This document shows, in pieces, positions 10,992-22,233 of a DNA stretch of 64,000 bases. The translations under genes were made by a program, and so were the position numbers. Under the pieces are notes generated by a model, which worked only from the letters and a program-made list of their open reading frames with translations, was not told the origin of the DNA and searched no databases. The stretch's first letter is position 1. Each line of letters starts with the position of its first letter. Origin of the DNA: Euglena gracilis (lineage: Eukaryota; Euglenida; Euglenophyceae; Euglenales); assembly GCA_039621445.1 (NCBI GenBank), contig CP154957.1, forward strand, positions 36,606,670 to 36,670,669, read 5' to 3'.

Positions 10992-11530
10992 TGTCGGCTG
11001 TCGGCCCGCCAAAAGCCCGTTTCTCGACATTCCCCCCGAGATAGGACTCACCCAGTGGGTAGGAAGCTCCAGAAGTCAATTGGAAGGTGAAGAAAATGTT
11101 GCAAGTCTGGAAATACAAAAGAAAAGAATGAAGGAGCAAGGCATTCCATTCCAAAATCATTCTCTGTATGTTACTCTCACCCACTGCAAGCACAGGTGTG
11201 TCTGACCAAGGTGTGCAGGTTGCCTTGTGTCTGCTTTCTGCATCAAGTCCATACTTCAAAAGGGTCTTATTTGTGATTTTCTTTGGATTCAACGTGTTTC
11301 AAAGTGTTGGATCCTACGCCGGTATGCCAACCCAGCCACTTGCAGGGGGCGAAAAGCTGGGCCTCCAGCCCTGAGCCCTCCGGAGGCTCTTTTTATTGGA
11401 AAAACCTGGGGCTGGGTGGTGACCGTAGGTGGGGGAAAATGAGGAAGGAGGCCCAGTCGGTCGGGCACTCCATTCACCAGGCATTTCATTCCATTTTTCC
11501 GTTTACGGTTCACTTTACACCACTTTTAGC
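10992..11530 (+). repeat. 3' LTR of truncated non-autonomous element
   Basis: It starts TGTCGGCTGTCGG after a GGGAGGGGG polypurine tract and is similar throughout to the LTRs at 31138 and 35851, including the GAGCC-CTCCGGA-GGCTC palindrome followed by T-rich sequence (about 11370-11395). Similarity fades at about 11525, where a CCGACA end is expected but not present, so the last 60 or so bases are lost or replaced. Confidence 0.8.
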
Positions 11531-11939
11531 TGCCCCCTCACCCCTCCCGGGGGTGCACAGTCGACTCACTTGGGGGAAGTGGGAAGCTGAGGTGTCTCGC
11601 TCTCCCCACATGCAGACCGAGAGGGGTGCAAGAAACACCGATGGCGAAGCACAAACACCAAGTGAGCCCACCCTACCCTCCCAGAAAAGCAAACCATCCT
11701 AGGTTGGGGGAGGGCTCCAGGAAGGGGTCTCCCCCCAGGAATCGTCCACGCCGGAGTGACGAGCCAGCCAACTCCGACAAAATCGCAGCACTAAAGGGGA
11801 CAAGCCTAACCTACCCAAAGACATTCACATTCAAACAGCCGGCAAACAAGGCATGCCCTCACTTGGTGTTTGTGCTTCGCTCTCGGTGTCCCTTCCTCCC
11901 CTCTTGGTCTGCCTCGGGGGAGTACGAGACCCATCTTGC
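11531..11939. repeat. R2-R1-R2 inverted repeat cluster
   Basis: Two inverted copies of the R2 unit (11575-11670 forward, 11872-11935 reversed; diagnostic words GAGGTGTCTCG, CAGACCGAG, AACACCGATGGCGAAGCACAAA and complements) flank one R1 unit (11755-11870). The same combinations occur at 28215-28965 and 38180-38310. No gene is seen. This cluster lies between the truncated element and the chromovirus LTR. Confidence 0.55.
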
Positions 11940-12401
11940 TTGGCTTTCGGGCCCCAATGCCCAGGTCTTTCTGCCCGTATTGGGCTGGGGTGTGTACCAG
12001 GCACGATCCCAGCTCTGTAGGAAACCTGCAGAGTCTGGATCCGTCACAATCTGACGGCTGTGATGAACACAGCCTGACGATCGTGGCAGATCCTATGGGA
12101 ATTAGCGACACGTATCACACGTGCTCGCGTGATCTCTTTTCCTCACAGGTGGTATTCTATTCTTCACATTCTGACTGTTTTGAAGTAAGAGGAGGACACT
12201 CTGAAAAGACTGAACACGACCGTGAAGGAAAATCCTTTCACAGCGACTTGCTTTGTGCTCTGCCTTAGCATAGGGGAATTGGGAAGAAGGGTTTTGTTAC
12301 TCCAAGGATTTTTACTCACCTAAGTAGGTGCGCACCAGGAGAAAGCAAAACAGCCTTTTCCGGGGCGAAAAGGGTCAAAGGGAAGTCCTTGGACGTACAC
12401 T
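11940..12401 (+). repeat. 5' LTR of the long chromovirus
   Basis: It aligns with 2160-2485 and ends GACGTACAC immediately before a tRNA-complementary site at 12402. It contains a polypyrimidine run and CACAG acceptor followed by GTGGTATTCT at about 12130-12155, as in the other LTR. The left edge is approximate: it is placed where the R2 repeat stops. No matching 3' LTR was found after 27448, so the element is cut at its right end. Confidence 0.6.
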
Positions 12402-12411
12402 TGGTAGCAGA
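12402..12411 (+). promoter_or_regulatory. Primer binding site, initiator-Met tRNA type
   Basis: TGGTAGCAGA matches the complement of the 3' end (TCTGCTACCA) of many eukaryotic initiator methionine tRNAs, and lies one base after the LTR end, as expected for minus-strand priming in a Ty3-like element. The match is ten bases, so the tRNA assignment is probable rather than certain. Confidence 0.65.
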
Positions 12412-12723
12412 TTTAGGCAACGATCCCACACAGACGTTCCACACAGAGAAACTCTGTGGTTGACTGGTGGTGATGATCGTATTGAGCCGTGAAAAACGGT
12501 GAAAGTACTGTTCCCCTAGCCAACCTTTAAGCAAGGATACAAGTCTCAGAAGGCTCTGTTCGGTATTCGCCGATACAACATTTCTGGTCCCTGTTTCACT
12601 GCTTGTTTCAGTGAGTTTTTGGGTTTTTGCCTTTTTACCCATCTCAAAAGATGCAAAGCACAACCCCCAACCAGAAATTTGACTATGATTTGCTGATGAG
12701 TTCATTGAGCAATCTTGAAGAAA
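12412..12723 (+). other. Leader between primer site and gag
   Basis: No gene. It holds a TATTCG-loop hairpin at 12560-12573. A short frame from an ATG at 12697 stops after 25 codons and overlaps the gag start, so it may be an upstream ORF. Confidence 0.4.
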
Positions 12724-14964
12724 ATGGCGGGGATTGGAACGGTTCGATGGAAACAAGTTCCAATTCCTGATCCCCCAAGCAACAAGAAGACACATTGCAT
12801 CAATTTATCATTGTCACAAGGCGAAACGCCTTTATTGTTGCAAGGGGGGAATGAACCCTCTTCATCATCATTTTCATTGATTGTGCGGGATGCGGGTGGC
12901 AAAATGCCTACCTCCATCCCGGTTCACCCATCATTCATGCGGCGAGGGGATGAACCCCTTGCCAAAGCCCATTTGGATCACAAGAATAATGGGGATGAAC
13001 CCCGTTTACACTTGGTTAGCCATGTCACCCATGAACAAAGTGAGGGGTATGTGCCCTTTGCTCTGTTCACACCCAAAAGATCCCCGGTGGAAGCACCGGT
13101 GGGCCTTTTGGAGTGCAACTCGGTGGAAACACCGTGTTTTTCCAACCCCCCCCCTCAATTACCACCCCCCACACCATTTCGCGCATTGCCGGGATTACCC
13201 GCGGAAACTACGGTTTTCCCTGCATTGCCATGGAATCCAGATATGTATCTGGTGGTACCGGAAATCTCTGGTGCCGTTTCCGTTATGGAGGACTATGGTG
13301 ATGATTTGAGGGATAACCTCACCCCCGGTGATGTTTACCGAATTCTCGGTCAACTCCAAGCGGATCACCCTCTGAGCAAGCAAATTTTGCATGTCCACCA
13401 ATGTGTTGCGGAATGTGCAACCATGCTCAACAAGGTTTTGCAGTTTGATGAAGACAATCAAAGGGTTGTCAACACCAAACTGGAATATTGCTGGAATTAT
13501 TTGCAGGAAATCGGCAAATATTGCCAACACAATTTTGAAAATGCAGGGAAAGACCTTCGGCATTTTCGAGAAAGTGTTGACAGAATTTTTTTGCGCATCC
13601 AACTTCCACAAAATTTCCAACAAATCAGTGAAACACTGCATGAAGCGGAAACACAGAATGATTCCAAGTTTCTGCATGTGCAATGTGGTATGAGCCATCT
13701 TCTTGCCAAAGTGGAATCTTGTTCAACAATGCTACTGCAATTGCAGCAACAGTTAGACGCGCAAAATGCCACCCCCAAAATGACGGAAATCAGTAACTTT
13801 GTCGCGGTTGAGCATTTTGCCGCACTCACCACTTCTTTCAAAGAAGCCCAACAACGGATTTTGCATCTTTGCTCGGAAATCGAGCATTTGAAGCAATTTC
13901 AGGCAAAAGTGCAAGAAAATTTTGTTCCCCGTACGCAAATCCAGCTTTTGGAGGAACGAATCCAACATTTGGAGCAGAAATCCTGTCATTGTGCCGCAAA
14001 TCAGGACGGATTAACCTCCTTGAATGCGAAAATCGCGGATTGCGCACAACGGTTGGATTTCGCGCAACAACAAATGCAAACGGACATTGGCGGTATTAAT
14101 GCTACCGTTGTCGGTTTGCAGGAGCATGTTTCCGCACTTTCCAAATGAATTCCCGACATTAGTGGTATTCAAGCCGCTATTGGGGAATTGCAAACCCGTT
14201 GTACCTTCTTGTCCACCACATTAGCGGAAATTCGCTCACTTCCCAATGTTTCGCGCGCTCGGATATCCGAGTCACCGGAATTTCGCTCATTTTATGACAA
14301 AGTGCTTGGTGACAACAAGGAAACCTTGCAAGCATTTTGCACAAGTTTGCTGCAACTTGAGAAATCTGTGAGTCGGAATGCCCGATCAATGCAAGATGAG
14401 GTTTCACGGTTGGATGGACCAATTTCTGCGTTGTTGGGAAAGCCAACCGCGGAAAATTCGCGCACCACCGCGGAAACCCCCACCAAGACACCCCACCAAC
14501 TGCAAACTGTCTCAAATGCAGTAAAAGCGCTTGCGGGTCAACTCCCTAATGTGGAGCAGTCCCAAGGAAAGCTTGTCCAAGATTTACGCTTGGGTTTTGA
14601 AAAGTTGCCACACTTGGAAGATTTTTCCCGTTACCGCAAACGCATTAGGCATTTGGAGACTGAGGTTGACCGTGTTTGCGGCCAACTCCAGTTGGTGGAA
14701 CATTTGGAAGAAACAGTGCATGACTTGTCCGCGAGTTTGGACAAAAAGTCCACTCCGGTACCGGTTATTACACCACCCACCGTGGTAAGCGGCTGCGGTT
14801 GGTATTCCAAATATCCCGGAATCGCGTCCTCAAATTACCATTTCTGGAGTAGGAATGCCTACATCCACCGCGAATTTGGTACAACCACCCGCGAAAACGC
14901 GAATTGTACCACCTTTGCTTTTGCCCACACCACAAACCCATTTTTCACAGGACATTTCCGATGA
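12724..14964 (+). pseudogene. Chromovirus gag, N-terminal coiled-coil part
   Basis: One frame runs from ATG 12724 to 14964, broken by one in-frame TGA at 14146-14148. Residues about 1-190 are Pro-rich and low complexity. From about 13380 to 14750 the protein is helical with heptad-like Leu/Ile/Val spacing (for example HFRESVDRIF, LLQLQQQLDAQ, LLEERIQHLEQK, HLETEVDRV), predicting long coiled coils suited to gag multimerisation. Reading passes to another frame at about 14870-14960, so a frameshift joins it to the next part. It follows the LTR and primer site directly. The 12815-13135 part carries several hairpins. Confidence 0.7.
12818..13134 (+). other. Hairpin cluster in gag 5' region
   Basis: Hairpins: 12818-12832 (6 bp, loop AAA), 12941-12963 (9 bp with one G-T, loop ATGAA), 12988-13006 (7 bp, loop ATGAA), 13084-13099 (6 bp, loop GAAG), 13121-13134 (5 bp, loop GAAA). 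All lie inside coding sequence; the ATGAA loops encode part of GDEP in the gag frame. Confidence 0.7.
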
Positions 14965-16754
14965 GGAAATTGATCCACCGCTCGAAAATTCGAGTATCCA
15001 CCAAGAAATTCAACATTCCAGCCTTGTACGAGGAATGAGCCAACACCCCACACCTGGTATTGGTCATGTGTCGCATTCGCGATCATACCAACTACCAACG
15101 GGTTCTGAATTACCAGATCACCCATCAGGTTTTCGGCAGGAAACCCGCCCCACCGGGAGAATGTCACCACATTTTTCGCAAATCCCGCAGGAAAATCCCG
15201 CAACCCCTACACTTGGTGCGGGAAATCCTGCACGGGGTACACATGGAGCGGAAAATCCGCGACACGCGTTTGGTGCTAAGAATTACCCGGACCCAAACCC
15301 CTGGAATACCACCGAGGGTCAGCGGGTTTCTCAGAGAGACTTCAAGGGCACCATCGCAATCGCGAACAAGGTGAAACCCCAATGGGACGGGGATCCAACC
15401 ACATGGAGACAAATTTTTCGGGACTGGTAGTACTATTGGGCACTAAAGGGACCCACCCAAGACCCGAATCCCGAGGGAGTCAAGATGGAATTCATCGATT
15501 GCCTACCGAGGGAGGAGCGAGAACGCGCACGCAATTTGGTGATACGTAATGGCCTATCATTCGATGACCTGGTTGAGCAATATGCTTCAACTAACTCAAG
15601 CTTGGTCACCAGGATTACCCTGGAGAAGAAATGGCGACAATGCGTGCCATCGGATCGCAAATGGAAATACATTGACCATTTGGTATGCCAAATGGTTAGC
15701 ACTTGCTTCCGAAGTTGATGAACTTAGCGAGAAGCAAATGCGCGAACAATTCGATGCGGTTTTGTTGCATTTCACACCATCCCTCGTGAAGGATATCCAT
15801 CGCGAGGAGTTGGCGAGGCATGAGATGACTCTTGCCCAACGTTCGAATTATGTGTCAAAACCACTCAAGCTCACACAAGTTTTGGGACAAATACAGTCCG
15901 CTTTCCAAACGCATCCCACCGCGGGAATCCCTGCGGGTGCGGTCAATGCGTTGCACAAATCACCAACGTCACCAAGGTCACCCACCACGGGACCGAAAAC
16001 GCGGAAACAGCGTTCTTCGGACCAAGGCACGGATAAACTGTGCTTTTTGTGCAACAAATCTGGTCATATGTCTCGGGAGTGCCGGAATCCCGATGCGCGA
16101 AAGCGTATTGGAAGCCCAAGGGGCTCGACCTCCTCACGGGGATCGGGTTCCTCGGTGTTTTCACGGTTTTCGGAGAACCGCTTTAGCGGTAGTAGGCCCA
16201 AGTCACCATCGCGTGATGGTCGGGAAACCTGTCCTCCTCGCGGTCGGTCACCTGGTCCCCCTACCCGAAAACAGGATTTCAATCGCGCTTCTTCACGATC
16301 TCGTTCGCGAAGTGGATCATCCTCTTCACGCGAGTCACCGGGGAAGCCCCGGTACACCGGTCATGGACGACGGGAAACCTGTTCACCACGACGGTTTGAC
16401 GGAAGAACGAAATACTGTTCCCCCCGTTATGTGTAATCCCGCCACAAATCCCGTTGTTCACTTTGCGGTTCCACAGACCACCACTCATCCAAATGTCCCA
16501 GATCTCGTTCCCCCCGGCCCGGCTACGGAAATCGCGGTAAGCGCCGCGAGGACCGTGGTAACTCCTCCAACCGGTAAACAGTCGGTTTCAAGATTTCTTG
16601 TTTGGAGGAGGACACCTCGGCTTCGGGCAGGGAGGGGGATGAGACCTCGGACGGAGAATTTAATGAGGCCCGAATGGCGGTGCGCTCATTGAATTCCATC
16701 TATTCCACCAAAAAGTTCGTTGCCGGCTATGCGGCCGGTTCGGACTTGGAGTAG
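14965..16754 (+). pseudogene. Chromovirus gag, capsid-like part and two zinc knuckles
   Basis: The frame at 14855-15716 (one in-frame TAG at 15428-15430) covers a Pro-rich linker then a helical capsid-like stretch beginning KPQWDGDPTTWRQIFRDW. After a frameshift near 15690 the next frame runs to 16754 with stops at 16434, 16576 and 16752. It encodes LSEKQMREQFDAVLLHFTPS, then a CCHC knuckle CFLCNKSGHMSREC at about 16039-16082, an Arg/Ser-rich stretch (about 16110-16420) and a second knuckle CSLCGSTDHHSSKC at about 16457-16500. Both knuckles fit CX2CX4HX4C, the nucleocapsid signature. All stops look like point decay in an otherwise well-kept frame. Confidence 0.8.
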
Positions 16755-16799
16755 GGGAGCCCGAGGACCGAGGGCACGGACCTCTGGGCTGATGAAAAG

Positions 16800-17360
16800 A
16801 TGGAGGTAACACCTGATCAACCTTGCCCCCCCTGCCCATCCGCCTTCACGGTTGGTACCCGGAATTATTTCGGGTCCCCTACACCCCACTCCACATTTCC
16901 GCTCGGAATGCTGAGCAAAGTTGGAAAGGGTTCATGGGAAAGTTGGCATGCAAACGTATTTCCGCCAGACCCTTCACTTTGCGTACCACCAATGGAATTA
17001 CTCGTCCAAGCGGAAATGCGCATTCAAAATTTCTCCACCAAAGTTAAAATTATCAATGACACTGGTTGTCGCATTGCACTGCTCTTTCGGTTGGGGTTGA
17101 TACCGACCCCTCTCTTGGTAAGCGCCAAGAAACCGATCAAAATTACAACCGCGCCCATGTGCGGTGGTGATTTGGGATGTGTGCTATAGATACTCTTGCC
17201 CATCATTCCCAAGCATCACTCACACCCCCCACAAATACAAAATTTCACCAATATTTTTGGTTTCGAGTCCGGAATTCACGGGTCTGACGTAATTTTGGGA
17301 TACCCATTTTTACGCCAGTACCGATTGGTTGTGGATTGCCACTCCCACGGTTTGCGCACA
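16800..17360 (+). pseudogene. Chromovirus aspartic protease
   Basis: The frame shared with gag continues here. IINDTGCRIALL at about 17050-17085 contains the DTG active-site triad of retroelement pepsin-like proteases. After an in-frame TAG at 17187-17189 the same frame gives SDVILGYPFLRQYRLVVDC (about 17281-17335), the conserved C-terminal ILG block of Ty3 proteases. Length between the two motifs (about 75 codons) is normal. The nonsense codon makes this copy inactive unless it is read through. Confidence 0.75.
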
Positions 17361-18904
17361 GCACCCACCACTTCATTGCCACCCAAACCACCATCATCGT
17401 TGGCATCCACTATGATGACCACCACTTTTCCAACACTGTTACCCACAATGTCAACACCGTTATCCACCACACCAACAACCGTTTTCCACAACCGGGGTAC
17501 GGAGAAAGCCTCCGCCCTACCCAATGACACACCTACATGCGTTCCACATGAGGTAGGGCAAGCGAGTAGCGGTACCTCCGCCGTTTCACTGGGTTACAAG
17601 ACGAAAGCCCAAAGGCCTGAAGAGATTACGGTGTCGAGTAGTCGCCCAGCCATACCACCACTCCGTTTCCCACCAGTTGTGCCGAATCCAGGCACACCTG
17701 TAAAAGACTCACAGGCTAATGCCATCGACACCCACTTATACGCACACCCGTCACACCACTACACTTCCTTCCAATGTGTGCACTGCAGCAGAATTTCCAC
17801 CCAATCGGATTTCGACTGTGGATGTTTAGTTCAAAATCCGACACTAGTCGCAATTACGAAAACGGAATCCACACCCAAGGATACACTTGGTTGTAGCCCG
17901 CAATGTGCGGAGATACACCGAGTACTCCAACAACGCGGATTAGCCTCGTTGTTTGGAAACGCGAAAAGCGTCATTCCTAATCACCATCCCGATTACACTT
18001 GGTACGTATTTGATGCGGAATGGGGGAACCCCCAGCCTGTCCAAACTCCCTTGGGATTAACCCTTGAGGTAGTGGAAGACAATCCGCATGTTTGTGGATC
18101 CATTCATTGTGTTTCTTCACCACAACCCGGAAATCGGGTGCATGAATACGCGAAACGCGTATGGAATGCTTTCAATTTTGGTCAATATCGCATTTTGGAA
18201 CGATGGTTTTCCAAAATCGCGACATTGGCTGATTCTTTTGATTTGGCATTGGAAACCGATGCCTTTTCATCCAATGCACAATACCGTTTGCCACGTCATT
18301 GGTCACAACACTCCAACGCATTTGATAAATTTTGGGGTGATACGGTGTTATGGATGCACCCCCCTCCAAAACTTATCGAATGTGCGATTGAGAAAATTCT
18401 GCGGGATGAAGCCCGTGGAGTTGTTCTCATACCCATCATTCCGGAAGCGGAATGGTTCACCCAACTATCGTATGTGTGTTTTCATTGGTGGGATTTACCC
18501 ACTAATGTACCGATTTTTGAAGACTTTTGTGGGAAAATATTACCACCCTTACAAGAAATCATTTTTCGCGTATGTTTCTTCGATGTATTCGGAATGTCCG
18601 AATTCGCGGTGCCGAGGAAGCTCGGTAGCCGCAGGGATACCCTGGCGGATTCCGCAGTCATCGAGAGTGCAGGTCAGCATCCTAAGTCAGCCGAATTCTG
18701 TTCGCGGATTCCCCGCGAATTTCACGGTGTGCTGGAAAATCCAATATACGCGTGCGACATCGACCCCGCGATACGCGGTCCGTTCGGTGTCTGCAAGATT
18801 GAGCTTAAGGAAGGAGCTAAACCAATGCACCGAAAATTTTTTCGTTGTTCGGGAGAACGCGAACAAGCTCTCAATGAAATGATTGAGAAGCTTATTCAGC
18901 GCAA
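17361..18904 (+). pseudogene. Long protease-RT spacer with DIRS-like LETD domain
   Basis: An open frame of about 520 codons separates protease and RT, far more than the usual short linker. Its first part is Ser/Thr/Pro-rich (17370-17720), then Cys/His-bearing (QCVHCSR, CGCLV). From about 18231 to 18560 it reads LETDAFSSNAQYRLPRHWS, FWGDTVLWMHPPPKLIECAIEKIL, ARGVVLIPIIPEAEWF. This layout (ETDxF, Pro-Pro, then a hydrophobic VVxxPxxxxxxW strand) resembles the region after RNase H in DIRS-type elements, and the minus-strand DIRS copy here has LETDLFASQA at the equivalent place. The function of this block is not established. A frameshift near 18917 leads into RT. Confidence 0.6.
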
Positions 18905-20392
18905 GTGGATTGTACCTCGAAAAGCGAGTGGACATCCCAGGCATTTGTTGTTCCTAAACCCCCAGACCCTTCAGGTCAGAAGGAATGGAGACTGGTGCTG
19001 GATGACCGGTACCTGAACTCCCAGACACGGGATGATCCCTTCCCGCTCCCCCTGATCGAGGATTTGATCACCAAAAAATCGGAAAACCGGTTGTGGTCAA
19101 TTTTCGATCTGGAGGACGGTTTTCACCAAATGCACTTGCACCCCGACTCACAACCATACGCGGCATTCGTGACATCCAAGGGTGTGTACCAATGGACGGT
19201 ACTACCCATGGGTGTCAAGAATGGCCCAGCCACGTTTCAACGGATGATTCAATGGGTTCTACGCGACTTACCGTTTGCCACTGTGTACATTGATGATGTG
19301 CTGGTGGGAACACTACCAACATCCGCAAAATCGAGCGAGGAATTCCTGGACACTCACTTTCACCATGTTTGCGCGGTATTAACCGCTTTCCAAAAACATG
19401 TGCTTTTCGCGAAATGCGCGAAAATGTATCTGTTTCGCGAGCTTATAAAATTTTGCGGCCACATCCTCAGCAATGGACAGCGGAAAGCCGCTCCGAGCAA
19501 GCTCGAAGCCATCAAGAAATGGACCCCTGAGGTACTCAAAACCATTACTCACCTCAAAGGATTTTTGGGCTTAGCCCAATCTTACGCCATATATATGAAG
19601 GACGTCGCGAAAATGGCGGTGCCCCTCACCAAACAGCTCAAAAACCGGGCTGTTGACAACATCAAAGTCATTTGGGATGACCAAATGCGCGAGGCCCTTG
19701 AGAAAATCAAGGTTTTGCTTTTGGAGAATGTTTTCCTCGAAATCGCGGACCCGTACAAACCATATGTCCTGGAAGTCGACAGCAGCGATTACGCTGTTGG
19801 CGGAGTTCTTAGCCAGCAAAACGCGGCGAATGAACTCCGACCTGTGGCTTTCTTCAGCAGAAAGCTACAGGGCGACGACGGTAAAGGTCAAGTTAAGTGG
19901 AGTATACGCGAGAAGGAAACCTACGCAATCGTGCTTATACTCCAGAAATTCCGCAGCTGGGTCGCCAGCAGCCTCGTCCAGATCCTCGTCAAGACCGATC
20001 ATGAGAGTCTCCAACACCGGTACACCGAGGATTTGAACAAGGCCATGTCACCGGTCGGAAGGCGATGCAGATGGCATGAGTTCTTGAGTCAATTCAACCT
20101 TGTGGTTATTCATACCCCTGGTCACACGCAAAAAGTAGCGCATCCGCTCAGTCGGGCGCCTTGGTATTACCCTGGGAACCCGGATGAAGGAGACGCGACT
20201 TTTCATGGAAGTCAGGAAGCTGACGAATACGCACGTCGAAACGACGCTGCGGACAATCTTTTGGATTCTTTTCCCGTTTCACAACTATTCCTGGTCGCAC
20301 CAGTACGTGGAAGGCGCCGACGTGGAAGCACGTCCGGACCCCGGCGTATTACGCGCACGAAGTCCCCTTCCCCACTGTTCTTTCGCGAATAG
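18905..20392 (+). pseudogene. Chromovirus reverse transcriptase and RNase H
   Basis: A continuous 495-codon frame. RT: EWRLVLDDRYLN, FDLEDGFHQMHLHP (motif A Asp kept), YQWTVLPMGVKNGPATFQR, VYIDDVLV with YIDD at 19286-19297, then FCGHILS and LKGFLGLAQSY. RNase H: YVLEVDSSDYAVGGVLSQ, SIREKETYAIV, VKTDHESL, ending VIHTPGHTQKVAHPLSR. All visible catalytic acidic residues are kept, so this is the best-preserved part of the element. The order RT-RNase H-integrase is that of Ty3/gypsy. The frame ends at a TAG at 20390-20392, after which the integrase continues in the same frame. Confidence 0.92.
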
Positions 20393-21845
20393 GATTATAG
20401 TCGTGATCTGGTGTATGACACCATTGTCACCAGACTTCGTAATGGCGAAGTGCTGGAGAATTACACTCTTTCACCTTTACGGTTGGTTTTTCGCAATGAA
20501 TCGGGTTACAAATATTGTATCCCCCAGGACCTGGTTGATGACGTGATTTTCTGCTATCACAACCACGGTCACCCTGGGGCCCCCAAACTTCTTTCGTTGG
20601 TGGGCCGCAGGTACTGTACAACCCTGAGTGAAAAAGAGCTTTACTCACGCTGTTTGCGAAGAGCGCAACGGTATCAAGTTTGTCAAGCGGTAAAACCCCG
20701 CAGAGGTACCCCCCCCTGGTACGATGGCCTTTTTCCCCGTACCCCCTGACATTCTTACATCCCTCTGCATGCATTTTCTGGAATTAGAACAGTGCAAAGG
20801 AACGGACGACAAAATTTACGATTACGTTTTTGTTGTCGTCTGCAGGCTGAGTGGGTACATTGTAGCCATTCCATGCCAGAAGTCAGGGTTGACTGCCCAA
20901 AGTTTGGCAACTATATTTTTGGATAAATGTATTTGCTTAATGGGTTTACTGAATGAAATTGTGAGTGATCAAGACCATTCGATTTGTTCAAGGTTTTTCA
21001 CCACTTTGTGCGGTTTAATCGGAATTGAGCAACATTTTTCCATTATATACCGACCCAAAGGCAATGGTAGAGCCGAGGCAGCCGTGAAATCCGTCGTGAA
21101 TATGCTTCGCCTTTCACTGGCTGACTCGCGCAGCAACTGGAGATCAGTGCTACCATGGTCTTTGTTTTATATCAATACCCTGCCAGGGTTGGTTTTACCT
21201 CACTCCCCATATTAATTAGTTTTCGGACGGGACCCTCCGGCCATAGGGGATGTCCCTTCGGAGAGACCCGCCCGAACGAGTGTCAGTTGCGAGACCTGGT
21301 TTGCGGAAGTAGAAAATCTACGTTCTGCAGTCCAGAAGCGAGTCACTGATATTCATGCAACTAAACGGAAATCGTTTTTGCAGAATTTCAAGTCACCTGT
21401 GTATAGTCCCGGTGACCGCGTGTGGGTGCGGAATAGCCGTACTCGCATGCAGTCTTCCAAGCTGGACCCCCTTTGGCTCGGCCCCTGTGAAATCCTAGAA
21501 AGACTAGGTACCAGCGGGCGACACAAGGTTGCATTACCGAATGGTGTTGAGGACGTTCATATGGACGATTTCAAACCATACCTGTCACCGCCGGATGGGA
21601 AACCCATCCCGTGCTTGCACTTCAAGCCCCGTTCCAGATTACCTGAGACGGACGACGTTGTAGTCGATAAAATTATCGATCACAAAATTGACAAAGGTAT
21701 GCACCTTTGGAAAGTCCGCTGGAAAGGGTGTGGGCCCGAGGAGGATACTTGGGAGCCAGCAACCAGTTTTGTTGGGAATGTCCAGCAAGATTGGAAGCTG
21801 TGGAACAAGAAGCATAACATTGATGTTTCCATGACAAGTTTTTGA
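20393..21845 (+). pseudogene. Chromovirus integrase with chromodomain
   Basis: 20411-20749 holds the zinc-binding domain (YHNHGHPGAPKLL, later QRYQVCQAVK); the first Cys of the usual CxxC is Tyr. After a frameshift, 20724-21215 is the catalytic core: second Asp in IVSDQDHS and Glu in KGNGRAEAAVKS are present, but the first catalytic Asp position reads His (LCMHFLEL). An in-frame TAA (21213-21215) is followed by LVFGRDPPA. From 21378 come the GPY/F-like segment (PLWLGPCEILERLG) and a chromodomain (DKIIDHKIDKG, KVRWKGCGPEEDTWEP). The first and third aromatic cage positions appear as Val and Cys, as in divergent chromovirus chromodomains. The enzyme cannot be active. Confidence 0.88.
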
Positions 21846-22008
21846 GAACGCATGGGAAACCCATGTTGTTTTCTTTTCTTTATCATTGATTGTTATCATT
21901 CTTTCTTTCCGCAGAAATTTTTCTTTCCAGACAATAGTCAAGCGGTTACCCTTACCACCTCACAACCAACAACCTAACCACCCCACCGTACCGACCCCGG
22001 GCGGTATC
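21846..22008 (+). promoter_or_regulatory. Polypyrimidine tract and splice acceptor before second coding region
   Basis: After the pol stop (21843-21845) and a GCATGGG-AAA-CCCATG hairpin (21850-21866) there is a T/C-rich run (about 21868-21914) ending TTTCCGCAG (21915), and a second acceptor TTTCCAG at about 21931. An ATG follows at 22009. This layout suggests that the second coding region is expressed from a spliced or trans-spliced subgenomic RNA. Confidence 0.5.
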
Positions 22009-22233
22009 ATGCTGCCCGGTGGAAGGGAGCCAGGCGGAGGACCGCCTTACCACCCCACCACTCACCCACAACCTGACCAGTATGCGTACCGATACGGTAC
22101 GCAGCCACCTGCACGGACTGCGGCTCAGGGAAACCCTGAGGCCAGCAGCAGTAGCAGGATGAACCCGATGTCCGCGGAAGCGCCGCCATCTCAGCCATCA
22201 GGCTCTCGTCGCCTCCCACCGTATGCGGTGTGA
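22009..22233 (+). CDS. ORF2a, small Pro/Gly-rich ORF
   Basis: ATG at 22009 opens a 74-codon frame rich in Pro, Gly, Gln and Ser, ending at TGA 22231-22233. The stop overlaps the next start as TGATG, which would suit reinitiation or a frameshift. No family is recognised. Codon stretches carry hairpins at 22032-22047, 22083-22103 (9-bp stem, loop ATA), 22124-22140 and 22217-22230, the last directly before the stop. It may be the N-terminal part of one larger protein whose frame changed by an indel. Confidence 0.45.
   Translation: MLPGGREPGGGPPYHPTTHPQPDQYAYRYGTQPPARTAAQGNPEASSSSRMNPMSAEAPPSQPSGSRRLPPYAV

Noticed and set aside
12842-12999. ATGAA loops as conserved start codons
   Set aside because: The ATG falls in different frames in different hairpins (coding DEP in most, MN in others) and many lie deep inside ORFs, so the loop is not a start-site signal.
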